Assembly (NCBI GenBank): GCA_018063245.1
Contig: JAGPBS010000005.1
Coordinates: 1 to 52,954 of the forward strand
Source of the DNA: Alphaproteobacteria bacterium
Lineage (GTDB): Bacteria > Pseudomonadota > Alphaproteobacteria > JAGPBS01
Length of the DNA stretch: 52,954 nucleotides
Reading direction: 5' to 3'
The notes beneath the pieces are model-generated. The model searched no databases. It worked only from the letters and a program-made list of their open reading frames with translations, and was not told the DNA's origin. Both the position numbers and the translations under genes were made by a program. Positions 1-7,316 of the stretch are shown here, piece by piece. The first letter of the stretch is position 1; every line of letters begins with the position of its first letter.

Positions 1-2
1 GC

Positions 3-536
3 GTTCCCGAAAATATGGTTGATCAACTGCTTGCAGAACCTATGGAGACCTGGACATCTATTTATGATGACGAAATAAAAGCTAGCTTCACCGGAGCGCT
101 TGAAACAAACAAATCCTACACAGATTCTGTAAACAAAGGAAAAACGCTCGAAACAGATCAATCAACGAATACTGAAGCAATTGAGAAAGCCAAATCTGAC
201 ATCAAAACAGCAACAAAAGATCCAGCAGAAAAAGCTGCAGCTGCACAAGAAACAGCTCAAAGATTCTCTCAAGGTACAGCTGCTCAATTGATAGCAGGTT
301 CAGTCCAGAATATCACACAACTTATTAGCGGTGCGTTTAACTTGGTGAGCGCTGATAAAAAATATAAAGCTGATATGGACAATGCAAGAATCACTAAACT
401 TCAAGCACAATCAAGTGCTGCAAGCCAATATATGAGCACTGATAAATCGCAATATGATAATTTTTTACAAACCCTTTTAACGATTCTCAGTAAACTCTCC
501 GATGCACAGTCCTCGAATACGCGCGCAGGAGGTTAA
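3..536 (+). CDS. T3SS translocon or needle-tip-like protein, 5' partial
   Basis: The reading frame is open from the window edge, so the true start lies upstream; the first ATG visible is at 15. About 177 residues are seen. The N-terminal part is polar and rich in Lys, Thr and Ala. A moderately hydrophobic stretch around residues 95-110 (from the ATG at 15) is followed by a long Gln/Ser/Ala-rich helix to the C terminus. This layout resembles secreted type III translocon or tip proteins (EspA/EspB/SseB/YopD-like), but I cannot assign a family. The two genes that follow are clear CesT-type type III chaperones, and substrates are commonly encoded beside their chaperones. That context is the main argument. 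An unrelated secreted coiled-coil protein remains possible. Confidence 0.45.
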   Translation, partial: VPENMVDQLLAEPMETWTSIYDDEIKASFTGALETNKSYTDSVNKGKTLETDQSTNTEAIEKAKSDIKTATKDPAEKAAAAQETAQRFSQGTAAQLIAGSVQNITQLISGAFNLVSADKKYKADMDNARITKLQAQSSAASQYMSTDKSQYDNFLQTLLTILSKLSDAQSSNTRAGG

Positions 537-537
537 A

Positions 538-573
538 ATGATGATTGCAAAGGTTGAGTCAAATGCGCTATAA
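538..573 (+). other. 11-codon mini-ORF with strong ribosome binding site
   Basis: An AGGAGG at 527-532, overlapping the end of the preceding gene, sits 5 bases before an ATG at 538. The frame runs only 11 codons (MMIAKVESNAL) to a TAA at 571-573. A second strong site (GGAGGAG at 591-597) then serves the chaperone at 601. The mini-ORF could be a leader peptide, a coupling device between partner genes, or the remnant of a decayed gene. Translation is inferred only from the ribosome binding site. Confidence 0.35.
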
Positions 574-600
574 CTGAGCATGTTTATTTAGGAGGAGACA

Positions 601-1125
601 ATGAGTACGATTCAAGAAATTTTATCAGAGTTTGGCAGAAAAACAGGCCTTGGCAATTTACGCCTCAATGAAGATGGCCTTTGCAGACTCGTTTTTGACG
701 GGACCCTCACCGTTGATGTTGAAAAAACAAGCGCAGGCTTTGTATTACACTCTGTCGTTGGTCAGATCCCTGGCACAAACAAAAGTGAATTTTACGAGAT
801 GCTCCTTGATGCAAATGGCCCAGAACAAGTTGTTGGTCAAACGGCTCTTGGCATTGATTCAAACTTAAATGAAGTTTTGCTCTTTCAAAATTTCACAGAC
901 ATGACACCAACCTATGCCTATTTCGAAAAAGCACTTGATACATTCCTTGGTGAAATTGGCAAATGGAAAGCGCGTTTAAGCGGCGATTGGGAAAATTTTG
1001 ATGACTCAACCTTGCCTCCTAAAAAAGAATCTGGCGATTACAAGCCTGCTGAATCAGTCATTAAAAAAGAACCTGCCGGTGATTTTGATCCCTCAAAACT
1101 GCCGCCTGGCATGATCAAAGCGTAA
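601..1125 (+). CDS. CesT-family type III secretion chaperone (class I), copy 1
   Basis: This 174-residue acidic protein has the class I (CesT/Tir) chaperone pattern. An N-terminal helix (residues 1-16) is followed by 'LRLNEDGLCRLVFDG' in the first beta strands, a middle section ending in 'LFQNF', and a C-terminal helix around residues 100-125. Family members are small cytosolic homodimers that bind one secreted effector or translocator and deliver it to the type III ATPase. A proline- and lysine-rich extension of about 50 residues follows the core and ends in LPPGMIKA. The next gene is a paralogue with almost the same ending. The start at 601 is fixed by GGAGGAG 3 bases upstream. The family call is firm; the cargo is unknown, although the gene just upstream is an obvious candidate. 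Confidence 0.82.
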   Translation: MSTIQEILSEFGRKTGLGNLRLNEDGLCRLVFDGTLTVDVEKTSAGFVLHSVVGQIPGTNKSEFYEMLLDANGPEQVVGQTALGIDSNLNEVLLFQNFTDMTPTYAYFEKALDTFLGEIGKWKARLSGDWENFDDSTLPPKKESGDYKPAESVIKKEPAGDFDPSKLPPGMIKA

Positions 1126-1139
1126 AGGAGCAACACATT

Positions 1140-1634
1140 ATGTATGCAAAAGATATGATCCTAGAACTAGGCGATAAATTAGGCCTTGGCAAATTAGAAC
1201 TCGATGAAAACAACACATGTAGTCTTGTTTTTGATAATATTCACGCAATCGACATGAAAGTGACAGATGATGGGAATGAAATCCAGATCTTTTCACCCGT
1301 CTCAATTGTCCCTGAAAAAAACAGAGAGGCTTTTCTCTGCCAGCTGATGGAAGCAAACTTGTTTGGTCAAGGTACCGGCGGCTCGCTTTTCTCTGTGATT
1401 AAAGAAATTGATCTGCTCTTCATGTATCGTAAATTCAGACTTGAAGTCAGCGATTATCAAAACTTTGAAAAAGGCCTTGAGACCTTCCTCAACTATCTTG
1501 AAGCCTGGAAAAAGAAAATCGAAACAGAATATGGTGAAGGTGATGGCTCAACAACGCCTCCAGCTCCCGCAAAAGGACCAACACGCGAACCATCCTCTGG
1601 CGGTGGTGGTCTTCCTCCAATGTTAAAGGCTTGA
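1140..1634 (+). CDS. CesT-family type III secretion chaperone (class I), copy 2
   Basis: This 164-residue paralogue of the preceding gene starts 14 bases after its stop, behind AAAGGAG. It shares the block 'GLGKLELDENNTCSLVFD' with 'GLGNLRLNEDGLCRLVFD' of copy 1, and has a similar C-terminal helix ('NFEKGLETFLNYLEAWKKK'). A Gly/Pro-rich linker leads to a terminal LPPMLKA. Two adjacent chaperones may form a heterodimer, as some class I pairs do, or may serve two cargoes. No other secretion-apparatus gene is in the window, so the rest of the type III system must lie upstream or elsewhere. Membership of the family is confident; function beyond chaperoning is inference. Confidence 0.8.
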   Translation: MYAKDMILELGDKLGLGKLELDENNTCSLVFDNIHAIDMKVTDDGNEIQIFSPVSIVPEKNREAFLCQLMEANLFGQGTGGSLFSVIKEIDLLFMYRKFRLEVSDYQNFEKGLETFLNYLEAWKKKIETEYGEGDGSTTPPAPAKGPTREPSSGGGGLPPMLKA

Positions 1635-1646
1635 GATTCTCAATCC

Positions 1647-1729
1647 CGTCATCGCGAGCGAAGCGTGGCGATCTTTTCTCAAGCTCCATAAGATTGCCAC
1701 GTCGCGACAAGCCGCTCCTCGCAATGACG
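1647..1729. repeat. Imperfect palindromic repeat element
   Basis: The left arm reads CGTCATCGCGAGCGAAGC and continues through GTGGCGATCTT. The right arm is its imperfect inverted copy: the reverse complement reads CGTCATTGCGAGGAGCGG, then GCGACGTGGCAATCTT. The element can fold into one long hairpin and is visibly richer in GC than its surroundings. Its sequence matches the widespread REP-like palindromes with the core 'CGTCATTGCGAG' known from many bacterial genomes, including rickettsial relatives. It lies between the second chaperone and the DsbA-like gene. The frame of the latter stays open through it, giving a spurious N-terminal extension. I saw no second copy in this window. Confidence 0.75.
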
Positions 1730-1783
1730 ACAAGTAAAGTAAGATCTCCTTCTAAAAACAATAAAAACCCAAAGGACACACTC

Positions 1784-2416
1784 ATGACACTTTCTCGTTT
1801 ATTTTCCGTGATCGCATTTGTCGGTCTTTGCACTTTTTCAACTCAATCTTTTGCTTGTAACGGCACCATCATTGATGATGCTCAACAAGCTCTTTTGAAA
1901 AAAGACCTCAGACAGTGGCCATCTGAAACTTTCGGGAAAGGGACGCCAACACTGATTATTTTCTATGATTATCTCTGTGGCTATTGCAAAAGAAGTGATA
2001 TTGAACTGGAAAATTACCTTAAAAAAGGTGATCGCTCGCTCAAGATTGTCTATCGTCCTTTAGGAAAACTCGGTCCCGTCTCTCAAAACATCTCACGATC
2101 CGTTCTCTCTGCAGCGCGTCAGGATAAATTCAATGAATTTCATAATGAGCTTGTTCACTATAACGACACCCCAGATGATACCTTCCTCATGAAAACCGCA
2201 GAAAAACTAAATCTAGACATCGACAAGTTTGAAAAAGACAAACAGCATCCCGCAATCACAAAAATGCTTGATGAGAATAACCAGCTCGCTAAAAAACTCG
2301 GCATCAAAACAGTTCCTAGCTTTTACTTAGAAAGCTGCAACATTCCGCATTCAATGACAGAAGAAGGCTTTGAAAAAGAAATCGGCGATGCAGTCAGCAA
2401 CACAAAGGCAAAATAG
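1784..2416 (+). CDS. Exported DsbA-like thioredoxin-fold protein
   Basis: The product has 210 residues. Residues 1-24 form a signal peptide with a hydrophobic core and likely cleavage after SFA, so it acts in the periplasm. The active-site motif CGYC (Cys65 and Cys68) follows 'IIFYDYL', and a cis-proline motif 'TVPSF' lies near residue 180, as in DsbA/DsbG/BdbD-type oxidoreductases. The likely role is forming or isomerising disulfides in exported proteins. The start at 1784 is chosen because AAAGGA lies 7 bases upstream and a signal peptide follows directly. The frame is open back to 1631, but that part runs through the palindromic repeat and is not expected to be coding. Confidence 0.82.
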   Translation: MTLSRLFSVIAFVGLCTFSTQSFACNGTIIDDAQQALLKKDLRQWPSETFGKGTPTLIIFYDYLCGYCKRSDIELENYLKKGDRSLKIVYRPLGKLGPVSQNISRSVLSAARQDKFNEFHNELVHYNDTPDDTFLMKTAEKLNLDIDKFEKDKQHPAITKMLDENNQLAKKLGIKTVPSFYLESCNIPHSMTEEGFEKEIGDAVSNTKAK

Positions 2417-2467
2417 ACGCTTTTTGCCTTTATTTGTGATTATTAATGGGAAATACAAAAATTAGTA

Positions 2468-2495
2468 TTGACATTGTGTTTATTTTCCGTAATAA
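2468..2495 (+). promoter_or_regulatory. Sigma-70-type promoter for the DJ-1-like gene
   Basis: A perfect -35 hexamer TTGACA (2468-2473) is followed after 16 bases by TAATAA (2490-2495). It lies in the 131-bp gap after the DsbA-like gene and points at the gene at 2548. It is among the best housekeeping promoter matches in the window. Confidence 0.55.
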
Positions 2496-2547
2496 ATAGG
2501 AACATTATCAAAGAACTCTTTGAAATTCTTACCCTTTCAATTGATTA

Positions 2548-3126
2548 ATGGATTCCATCACGATGAAAATTGCGATTCTTGTCTCAACAGGCTTTACAGA
2601 GCTTGATCTTACTCACCTTCAAAAACACCTCATTCAAAACAAGATCTCATTCGATCTTATCTCATCCCAGTCAGGCCTTGTGCAAGCATGGCATCAAAAG
2701 ACTTGGGGAAACTACTACCCAATCACAGTAAGCCTCAATGACGCTTTGGCAACTGATTACGATGTGCTATTTGTCCCTGGTGGTCGTCATATCTCAAAAC
2801 TGATGGACCATGGCCATATTGCCCGTTTCATCAAGTATTATTCTTTAAACCAAAAAAAGGCGATCTATCTGGGTGAAGCTATTGAACTGCTTACACTGTC
2901 TAAAGATGCAGCACGTCACGTCATCTCAACACCAGAAAGCCTAAAAACAGCATTATCAGAGAAATCTTTTGACCTATCCGATGATGATATTTGTGAATCA
3001 GGCCATCTTCTGACAATCAAATCGCCACAACAGCATAATGATCTGGGGCAAAAACTAGTTGCTTTTATATCTAAAAAAATTGAACAATCATCTGACAATT
3101 CAAGCACTTTCCAAAAAGCTGCATAA
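2548..3126 (+). CDS. DJ-1/PfpI-like protein lacking the nucleophilic cysteine
   Basis: This 192-residue protein has the DJ-1/PfpI (class I glutamine amidotransferase-like) fold pattern. It opens with 'KIAILVSTGFTELDL', has 'YDVLFVPGGRH' at residues 71-81, and has a strand-turn-helix 'KKAIYLGEAIELL' where the nucleophile elbow should be. In DJ-1, PfpI and YajL this elbow carries a catalytic Cys (AIC-x-G-P); here the aligned residue is Leu108. The protein is therefore unlikely to be a protease, glyoxalase or deglycase of the classical type and may be a binding or regulatory relative. Neither the ATG at 2548 nor the alternative at 2563 has a good ribosome binding site. The C-terminal 20 residues are polar and probably disordered. 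Confidence 0.65.
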   Translation: MDSITMKIAILVSTGFTELDLTHLQKHLIQNKISFDLISSQSGLVQAWHQKTWGNYYPITVSLNDALATDYDVLFVPGGRHISKLMDHGHIARFIKYYSLNQKKAIYLGEAIELLTLSKDAARHVISTPESLKTALSEKSFDLSDDDICESGHLLTIKSPQQHNDLGQKLVAFISKKIEQSSDNSSTFQKAA

Positions 3127-3145
3127 TTCAAAAGAGAACCATAAG

Positions 3146-3706
3146 ATGTTTATCCAAACGCAAGACACCCCAAATCCAAGAACATTAAAGCTCTTACCTG
3201 GGCATGTTGTTTCTGACTCAGGCAATTACGATTTTCCGGATCTACAATCGGCTCAGATTTCACCTTTGGCGCAACAATTGTTTACGGTTGATGGCGTTGA
3301 GCGCATTTTTCTTGGATCGGACTTTATTTCCATTACAAGATCAGAATCTTCAGACTGGATTCTCTTAAAACCATCTCTGCTCAGCATCATTATGGAGCAT
3401 TTTACCAAAGGCGCTCAAACGATCATTCTAACATCAAAAAAACAAGAGCCAGTTAAATCCTCAGCTCCACAAGATGAAATCTCTCATCAAATCGCAGAAA
3501 TTATCAATGTCAAGGTTCGCCCTGCTATTGCTCAAGATGGCGGCGATATTACTTTTGAAAGATTTGAAAACGGAATTGTTTATGTTCATCTTAAAGGCGC
3601 CTGTGCTGGTTGCCCAAGCTCAACATTAACACTTAAATCTGGAATTGAAAACCTGCTCAAGCATTATGTGCCTGAAGTGATTGAAGTTCGTCAACAACTT
3701 GACTAA
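3146..3706 (+). CDS. nfuA: Nfu-type iron-sulfur cluster carrier
   Basis: The product has 186 residues. The N-terminal Nfu domain begins 'MFIQTQDTPNPRTLKLLPG', typical of the alphaproteobacterial and mitochondrial NFU1 group. The C-terminal NifU-like domain (about residues 112-186) has 'VRPAIAQDGGDI' and the cluster-binding CAGC (Cys153 and Cys156). Such proteins receive [4Fe-4S] clusters and pass them to enzymes such as lipoyl synthase or aconitase. The start at 3146 is chosen because it gives the canonical N terminus and follows AAAAGAGAA; the frame is open further back, over the end of the DJ-1-like gene. Family assignment is firm. Confidence 0.92.
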   Translation: MFIQTQDTPNPRTLKLLPGHVVSDSGNYDFPDLQSAQISPLAQQLFTVDGVERIFLGSDFISITRSESSDWILLKPSLLSIIMEHFTKGAQTIILTSKKQEPVKSSAPQDEISHQIAEIINVKVRPAIAQDGGDITFERFENGIVYVHLKGACAGCPSSTLTLKSGIENLLKHYVPEVIEVRQQLD

Positions 3707-3721
3707 GAAGAAAGATTACCA

Positions 3722-4585
3722 ATGGGCCCTCTGATATTCCAAAGAAGCTTTTCTCAGACTCTTTTTGTATCTCTTCAACGTCCATTACAAACGGCCCTGT
3801 ACTCTTTCAGTCGAGTGACGTCCTTATCTCCTCATCCTTTTACACCTCTCACACAAAGACGTTGTATTGGTGATTCTAATGATTGGTGGAATCATGCCCT
3901 CAAACGTGTCACAAATAACATGCAATCTGCTTTTAACGATGACAAATCTACCCAGATTCCATTGCTCCAAAAATTTGTACCTCTTATAGGCAAAACATCA
4001 CTGGAGCTCAGCAGTCAAAGCCAGATCCCCTTAAATCACTTCAATACACTCCCCCAGGATTCGCTGATTGCTCTTCGCCATCTTGTGATTAGACATGCAG
4101 GTTTTTCAAGTAAAGATATTGCCTGCCTCATCAATGCATCTCCTTATTTGCAAACGATTGATCTTGAAGCAAGCCCAAATCTCCTGACCTTTCAAGATTT
4201 CCGTTCTGATTTTGCATCTAGATTCACAGGAGGCGAGAAACATTATAGCCTCAAGCGCCTCAGACTTGCCAACGTTGGCGTAACGACTCAAGATATTATA
4301 ACCTTCTTTGAATTCTGTCCAAGATTACAAGAGCTTGAGCTGAACAGAGTTTTACTAAAACCAAACGATCTCAAAAAGACAAACTTCGCTGCTCTTCCTT
4401 ATGACACAAGAGCAAACCTTAAGGAACTCTATATTTTCAATGAAAATATTGTAGGCTTTGATATTTCTCACATGCTTGCTCATTTTCCGAATCTGAAACG
4501 CATTAGTCTTTCAGGTTGCGCCTATGTAACCACTGATCACATAGGCATTCTCCGAAAGCATTATCCAAAAGTCCTTTTTTTATAA
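3722..4585 (+). CDS. Leucine-rich-repeat protein with presequence-like N terminus, copy 1
   Basis: This is a 287-residue protein of the Cys-containing LRR (RNI/AMN1-like) style. Repeats from about residue 115 onward include 'LRHLVIRHAGFSSKDIACL', 'LKRLRLANVGVTTQDII', 'LQELELNR' and 'LKRISLSGCAYVTTDHIGIL'. This LRR type is common in eukaryotic F-box proteins and in secreted effectors. The first 50 residues contain no Asp or Glu but have Arg at 8, 20, 31, 46 and 47 and many Ser/Thr/Phe/Leu. That resembles a mitochondrial presequence and also a type III secretion signal. The next gene is a paralogue. I infer a host-directed effector, with no direct proof. The ribosome binding site is weak. Confidence 0.6.
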   Translation: MGPLIFQRSFSQTLFVSLQRPLQTALYSFSRVTSLSPHPFTPLTQRRCIGDSNDWWNHALKRVTNNMQSAFNDDKSTQIPLLQKFVPLIGKTSLELSSQSQIPLNHFNTLPQDSLIALRHLVIRHAGFSSKDIACLINASPYLQTIDLEASPNLLTFQDFRSDFASRFTGGEKHYSLKRLRLANVGVTTQDIITFFEFCPRLQELELNRVLLKPNDLKKTNFAALPYDTRANLKELYIFNENIVGFDISHMLAHFPNLKRISLSGCAYVTTDHIGILRKHYPKVLFL

Positions 4586-4676
4586 TCTTTTTTAGCGTTC
4601 ATAAAAAAATTGAACTACCCGTGAAACACTTTTACACTGATTTCTGTTCAATCAATAACAATAATAAGGATCTTTT

Positions 4677-5453
4677 ATGGTGACTTCCTCTCTTTTATAC
4701 TGTGCGCGTACATTACCTAATCCCTTACTTCCTGCTTTAACTAAAAGCAATCGATTTGTTCCATTTTCTATTTTTACAACAAGACCTTTTGCGAGTGCGA
4801 GCCGAACGGCCTCTATTGCACAAACACAAGTACATACAACGCCCTTCCCTCTGCGAAAAAGACCTGTAAGGCTAAACCCTGACCTCATTGTTGATCATGC
4901 CATTATCAGTTACAAAGGCAACAAAGATATCAAGCCTACTTACTTTAGCTCTCTTATCCCAAATGATTTACCGAACCTCTCAAATATGAATCTCTCTGGT
5001 GTCGATATCGACTCAAAAGACTTAAATAGCATTTTTGGCGCCGCACCAAACCTTGTGTACCTCAACTTTGATTGGAATACAATCATCAAGCCAGGTGACA
5101 TTGCAGAGAAACTCTCAACAGCCGCTAAGAACCTTAAATATCTAAAATGCATGCAAACAAAATTAAACAGCGTTGATATCAAACAACTCTTCTCACTCTC
5201 TCCAAATCTTGAAAAAGCAAGCCTACACTGCCTTGAAAACATTAAGCCTCATGAGTTTAAACGTCTCAACTTAGCACATGCGACCATTCAAGAGCTCAGC
5301 CTCTTTGGAACAAGAGTTGCCCTTGATGATGTAAAACAGATTCTGGGACATTTTCCGAAATTGAAAAAATTAGGACTTACACGTTGCCCTCATATCGACT
5401 CGCATGATATTATAGAATTGAAAGAATGCTATCCCCATATTCAATTTGTTTAA
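4677..5453 (+). CDS. Leucine-rich-repeat protein with presequence-like N terminus, copy 2
   Basis: This 258-residue paralogue of the preceding gene is separated from it by 91 bases and has its own ribosome binding site (AAGGAT). The first 68 residues have no acidic residue and several Arg/Lys, including 'TTRPFASASRTAS', which looks like an Arg-2/Arg-3 presequence cleavage region. LRR units from about residue 97 include 'LSNMNLSGVDIDSKDLNSI', 'LKYLKCMQTKLNSVDIKQL', 'IQELSLFGTRVALDDVKQIL' and 'LKKLGLTRCPHIDSHDIIEL'. The ends of both paralogues match closely (ILRKHYPKVLFL against ELKECYPHIQFV), so the pair arose by tandem duplication with divergent leaders. The function is unknown; secretion into a eukaryotic host cell is inferred. 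Confidence 0.6.
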   Translation: MVTSSLLYCARTLPNPLLPALTKSNRFVPFSIFTTRPFASASRTASIAQTQVHTTPFPLRKRPVRLNPDLIVDHAIISYKGNKDIKPTYFSSLIPNDLPNLSNMNLSGVDIDSKDLNSIFGAAPNLVYLNFDWNTIIKPGDIAEKLSTAAKNLKYLKCMQTKLNSVDIKQLFSLSPNLEKASLHCLENIKPHEFKRLNLAHATIQELSLFGTRVALDDVKQILGHFPKLKKLGLTRCPHIDSHDIIELKECYPHIQFV

Positions 5454-5478
5454 CTAGTCCCTAACCAAAGGATCAACC

Positions 5479-6069
5479 ATGTCGCAAGCACTCTCAACCG
5501 AAGATGCAAATCTTATTTTCAAAGAAGCCCGAACCTATCGTGCTTGGAAAAATACACCTGTTTCGCAAGGTCTCTTGACTGATATTTACAACCTCTGCAA
5601 ATATGGACCAACAAGTGCGAATTGTTCACCTATGCGGATTACTTTTTTAACAACAGTCTCAGGCAAAGAAAGACTCAAACCGCATCTAGACCCAGGAAAC
5701 GTTGATAAAACTATGTCAGCGCCTGTGACAGCAATCATTGCTTATGATCTCGATTTTTATGAGCGCATGGATGTCCTTTATCCTCACACCAATGCAAAAG
5801 CTTGGTTTGTCGGAAAACCTGACTTCATTAAAACAACAGCAGCCTTAAACAGCACACTTCAAGGTGGTTACTTTATCATTGCAGCACGAAGCTTTGGCCT
5901 TGATTGCGGCCCTATGACCGGTTTTAATAATGATGGACTTGACAAAGAGTTCTTCCCTGACGGCAAAACAAAATCTGTTTTCCTCTGCAATTTAGGACAT
6001 GGGGATGGTACAAACCTTGCTCCGCGCGATCCTAGACTTTCATTTGACGAGGCTTGCCAAATCCTCTAA
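5479..6069 (+). CDS. Nitroreductase-family protein, RutE-like malonic semialdehyde reductase
   Basis: The product has 196 residues, the usual length for the RutE/HadB-type group of FMN nitroreductases. Visible signatures are 'EARTYRAWKNTPVS' near the N terminus (FMN phosphate site), 'LCKYGPTSANCSPMRI' at about 39-54, and the late block 'ARSFGLDCGPMTGFNNDGLDKEFFPDG', characteristic of RutE homologues. RutE reduces malonic semialdehyde to 3-hydroxypropionate in pyrimidine degradation. No other rut genes are nearby, so the physiological substrate may differ. The start follows AAAGGATCAACC. Subfamily assignment is good; the exact substrate is uncertain. Confidence 0.78.
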   Translation: MSQALSTEDANLIFKEARTYRAWKNTPVSQGLLTDIYNLCKYGPTSANCSPMRITFLTTVSGKERLKPHLDPGNVDKTMSAPVTAIIAYDLDFYERMDVLYPHTNAKAWFVGKPDFIKTTAALNSTLQGGYFIIAARSFGLDCGPMTGFNNDGLDKEFFPDGKTKSVFLCNLGHGDGTNLAPRDPRLSFDEACQIL

Positions 6070-6099
6070 GATCCGATAGACATATTATAGGATTTTATT

Positions 6100-6756
6100 G
6101 TGAACTACATTCTGACCATTGACACCTCTTTCTCTCAGTCTTGTCTTGCTTTATTCAAAAACAAGGAGATGCTTGAAGAGGTGTTTTTGTCTGGATCACC
6201 TCGCGATAATGATTCCCTCCTCTTTCGGCTTGAAGATTTACTAACCCGTCATCAACTCACTCTTAAAGACATTGAAGGCATCGCAATTGCCATCGGACCA
6301 GGCAGCTATACAGGCCTTAGGCTCTCAATTGCAGCCGTTAAAGGCATTGCCCTTGTGACAAAGTGCACAATCAAAGCTCTTTCTGTTTTTGATATCTTTA
6401 TACAGCAGTATAAATCTGAAAACCCCGTTGCTAAAGGCGAGCTTTTATCTGTGATCGACACATCAAAGGGAGATTTTTACTGCCAGCGCTATTCCCAAAA
6501 TTTCACCGCAAAAGGCGAACCCTTTTTTGCAAAGTTGGATCAATTACAAGATCTCCTCAAAAATGAACCCGCCCTCGCCTTTGTTGGTCAAATTCAGCCT
6601 CTCGGAACATCAGGCCTACTGATTAATTTCCCAAGCGCCAGAAGCATGGTTGAGCTTTACTTTGACCCTAACTGCCAAAATACATCAACAACCACTCTAG
6701 AGCCCTTATATATGCGCCAAACAGGATTCGTCAAATTGAAGGAAAATCCTGAATGA
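6100..6756 (+). CDS. tsaB: tRNA threonylcarbamoyladenosine synthesis protein TsaB
   Basis: The product has 218 residues and a GTG start. The N terminus 'YILTIDTSFSQSCLALF' and the block 'IEGIAIAIGPGSYTGLRLSIAAVKGIA' are diagnostic for TsaB, the inactive TsaD paralogue. TsaB forms the TsaBDE complex that installs t6A37 on ANN-decoding tRNAs. The stop overlaps the ATG of the next gene (rimI-like) by four bases (ATGA), the usual tsaB-rimI arrangement. The partners tsaD and tsaE are not in this window. Confidence 0.93.
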   Translation: MNYILTIDTSFSQSCLALFKNKEMLEEVFLSGSPRDNDSLLFRLEDLLTRHQLTLKDIEGIAIAIGPGSYTGLRLSIAAVKGIALVTKCTIKALSVFDIFIQQYKSENPVAKGELLSVIDTSKGDFYCQRYSQNFTAKGEPFFAKLDQLQDLLKNEPALAFVGQIQPLGTSGLLINFPSARSMVELYFDPNCQNTSTTTLEPLYMRQTGFVKLKENPE

Positions 6757-7217
6757 GTCAACATGACTTAACCCTGTCATTCGAAAAGCTCACAGCTCAC
6801 CATGCTATTTTACTAGCAGAGCTTCATCCTTTAATTTTTAAATATCAGACATGGGCTCAAAAGGATTTTGAAACTCTCTTTGCCCTCTCAACGATTGAAG
6901 GCATTCTTCTGAGGTCACCAGAACAGCCCATCGGCTATCTCATCTGGCAAAATACGCCAAATGAATCTGAAATCATTACTTTTGGGATTATCCCATCGGC
7001 TCAAAAGAGAGGCTATGGGCAGATTCTGTATGATCATTATGAAGGCTCCAGATTTCTTGAACACTGCCATAAAATTCTCTTAGAAGTCTCATCCACCAAT
7101 AAGCAAGCTATTCGCTTTTATGAGAAAAATAGCTTTGTCACAACAAGCATTCGCAAAAATTATTACAATGAATTAGGACGAAAAGTCGATGCCATTCTGA
7201 TGATGAAGGCGCTGTAA
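6753..7217 (+). CDS. rimI: RimI-like GNAT N-acetyltransferase
   Basis: This 154-residue GNAT protein is translationally coupled to tsaB. The acetyl-CoA pyrophosphate loop is visible as 'IPSAQKRGYGQIL' (the Q/RxxGxG/A motif), followed by 'KILLEVSSTNKQAIRFYEKNSFV', the standard motif B region. RimI acetylates the N-terminal alanine of ribosomal protein S18, although many bacterial RimI proteins have a broader range. The sequence is divergent, so the ribosomal role is inferred mostly from the tsaB linkage. Confidence 0.83.
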   Translation: MSQHDLTLSFEKLTAHHAILLAELHPLIFKYQTWAQKDFETLFALSTIEGILLRSPEQPIGYLIWQNTPNESEIITFGIIPSAQKRGYGQILYDHYEGSRFLEHCHKILLEVSSTNKQAIRFYEKNSFVTTSIRKNYYNELGRKVDAILMMKAL

Positions 7218-7316
7218 AGCAAACAACACTTGATAAATGATAGGATTTATGATAAATTACCTAATATTAAATTTATAAATTATCGTTTTATTTCATACAC
7301 ACATATAGGTTTTACC

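Noticed and set aside
1631-1783. N-terminal extension of the DsbA-like gene
   Set aside because: The extension is the translated palindromic repeat; a ribosome binding site and signal peptide start at 1784.
4621-4628. GTGAAACA as a third parS
   Set aside because: Only one half-site matches; the other half has 3 of 8 consensus bases.
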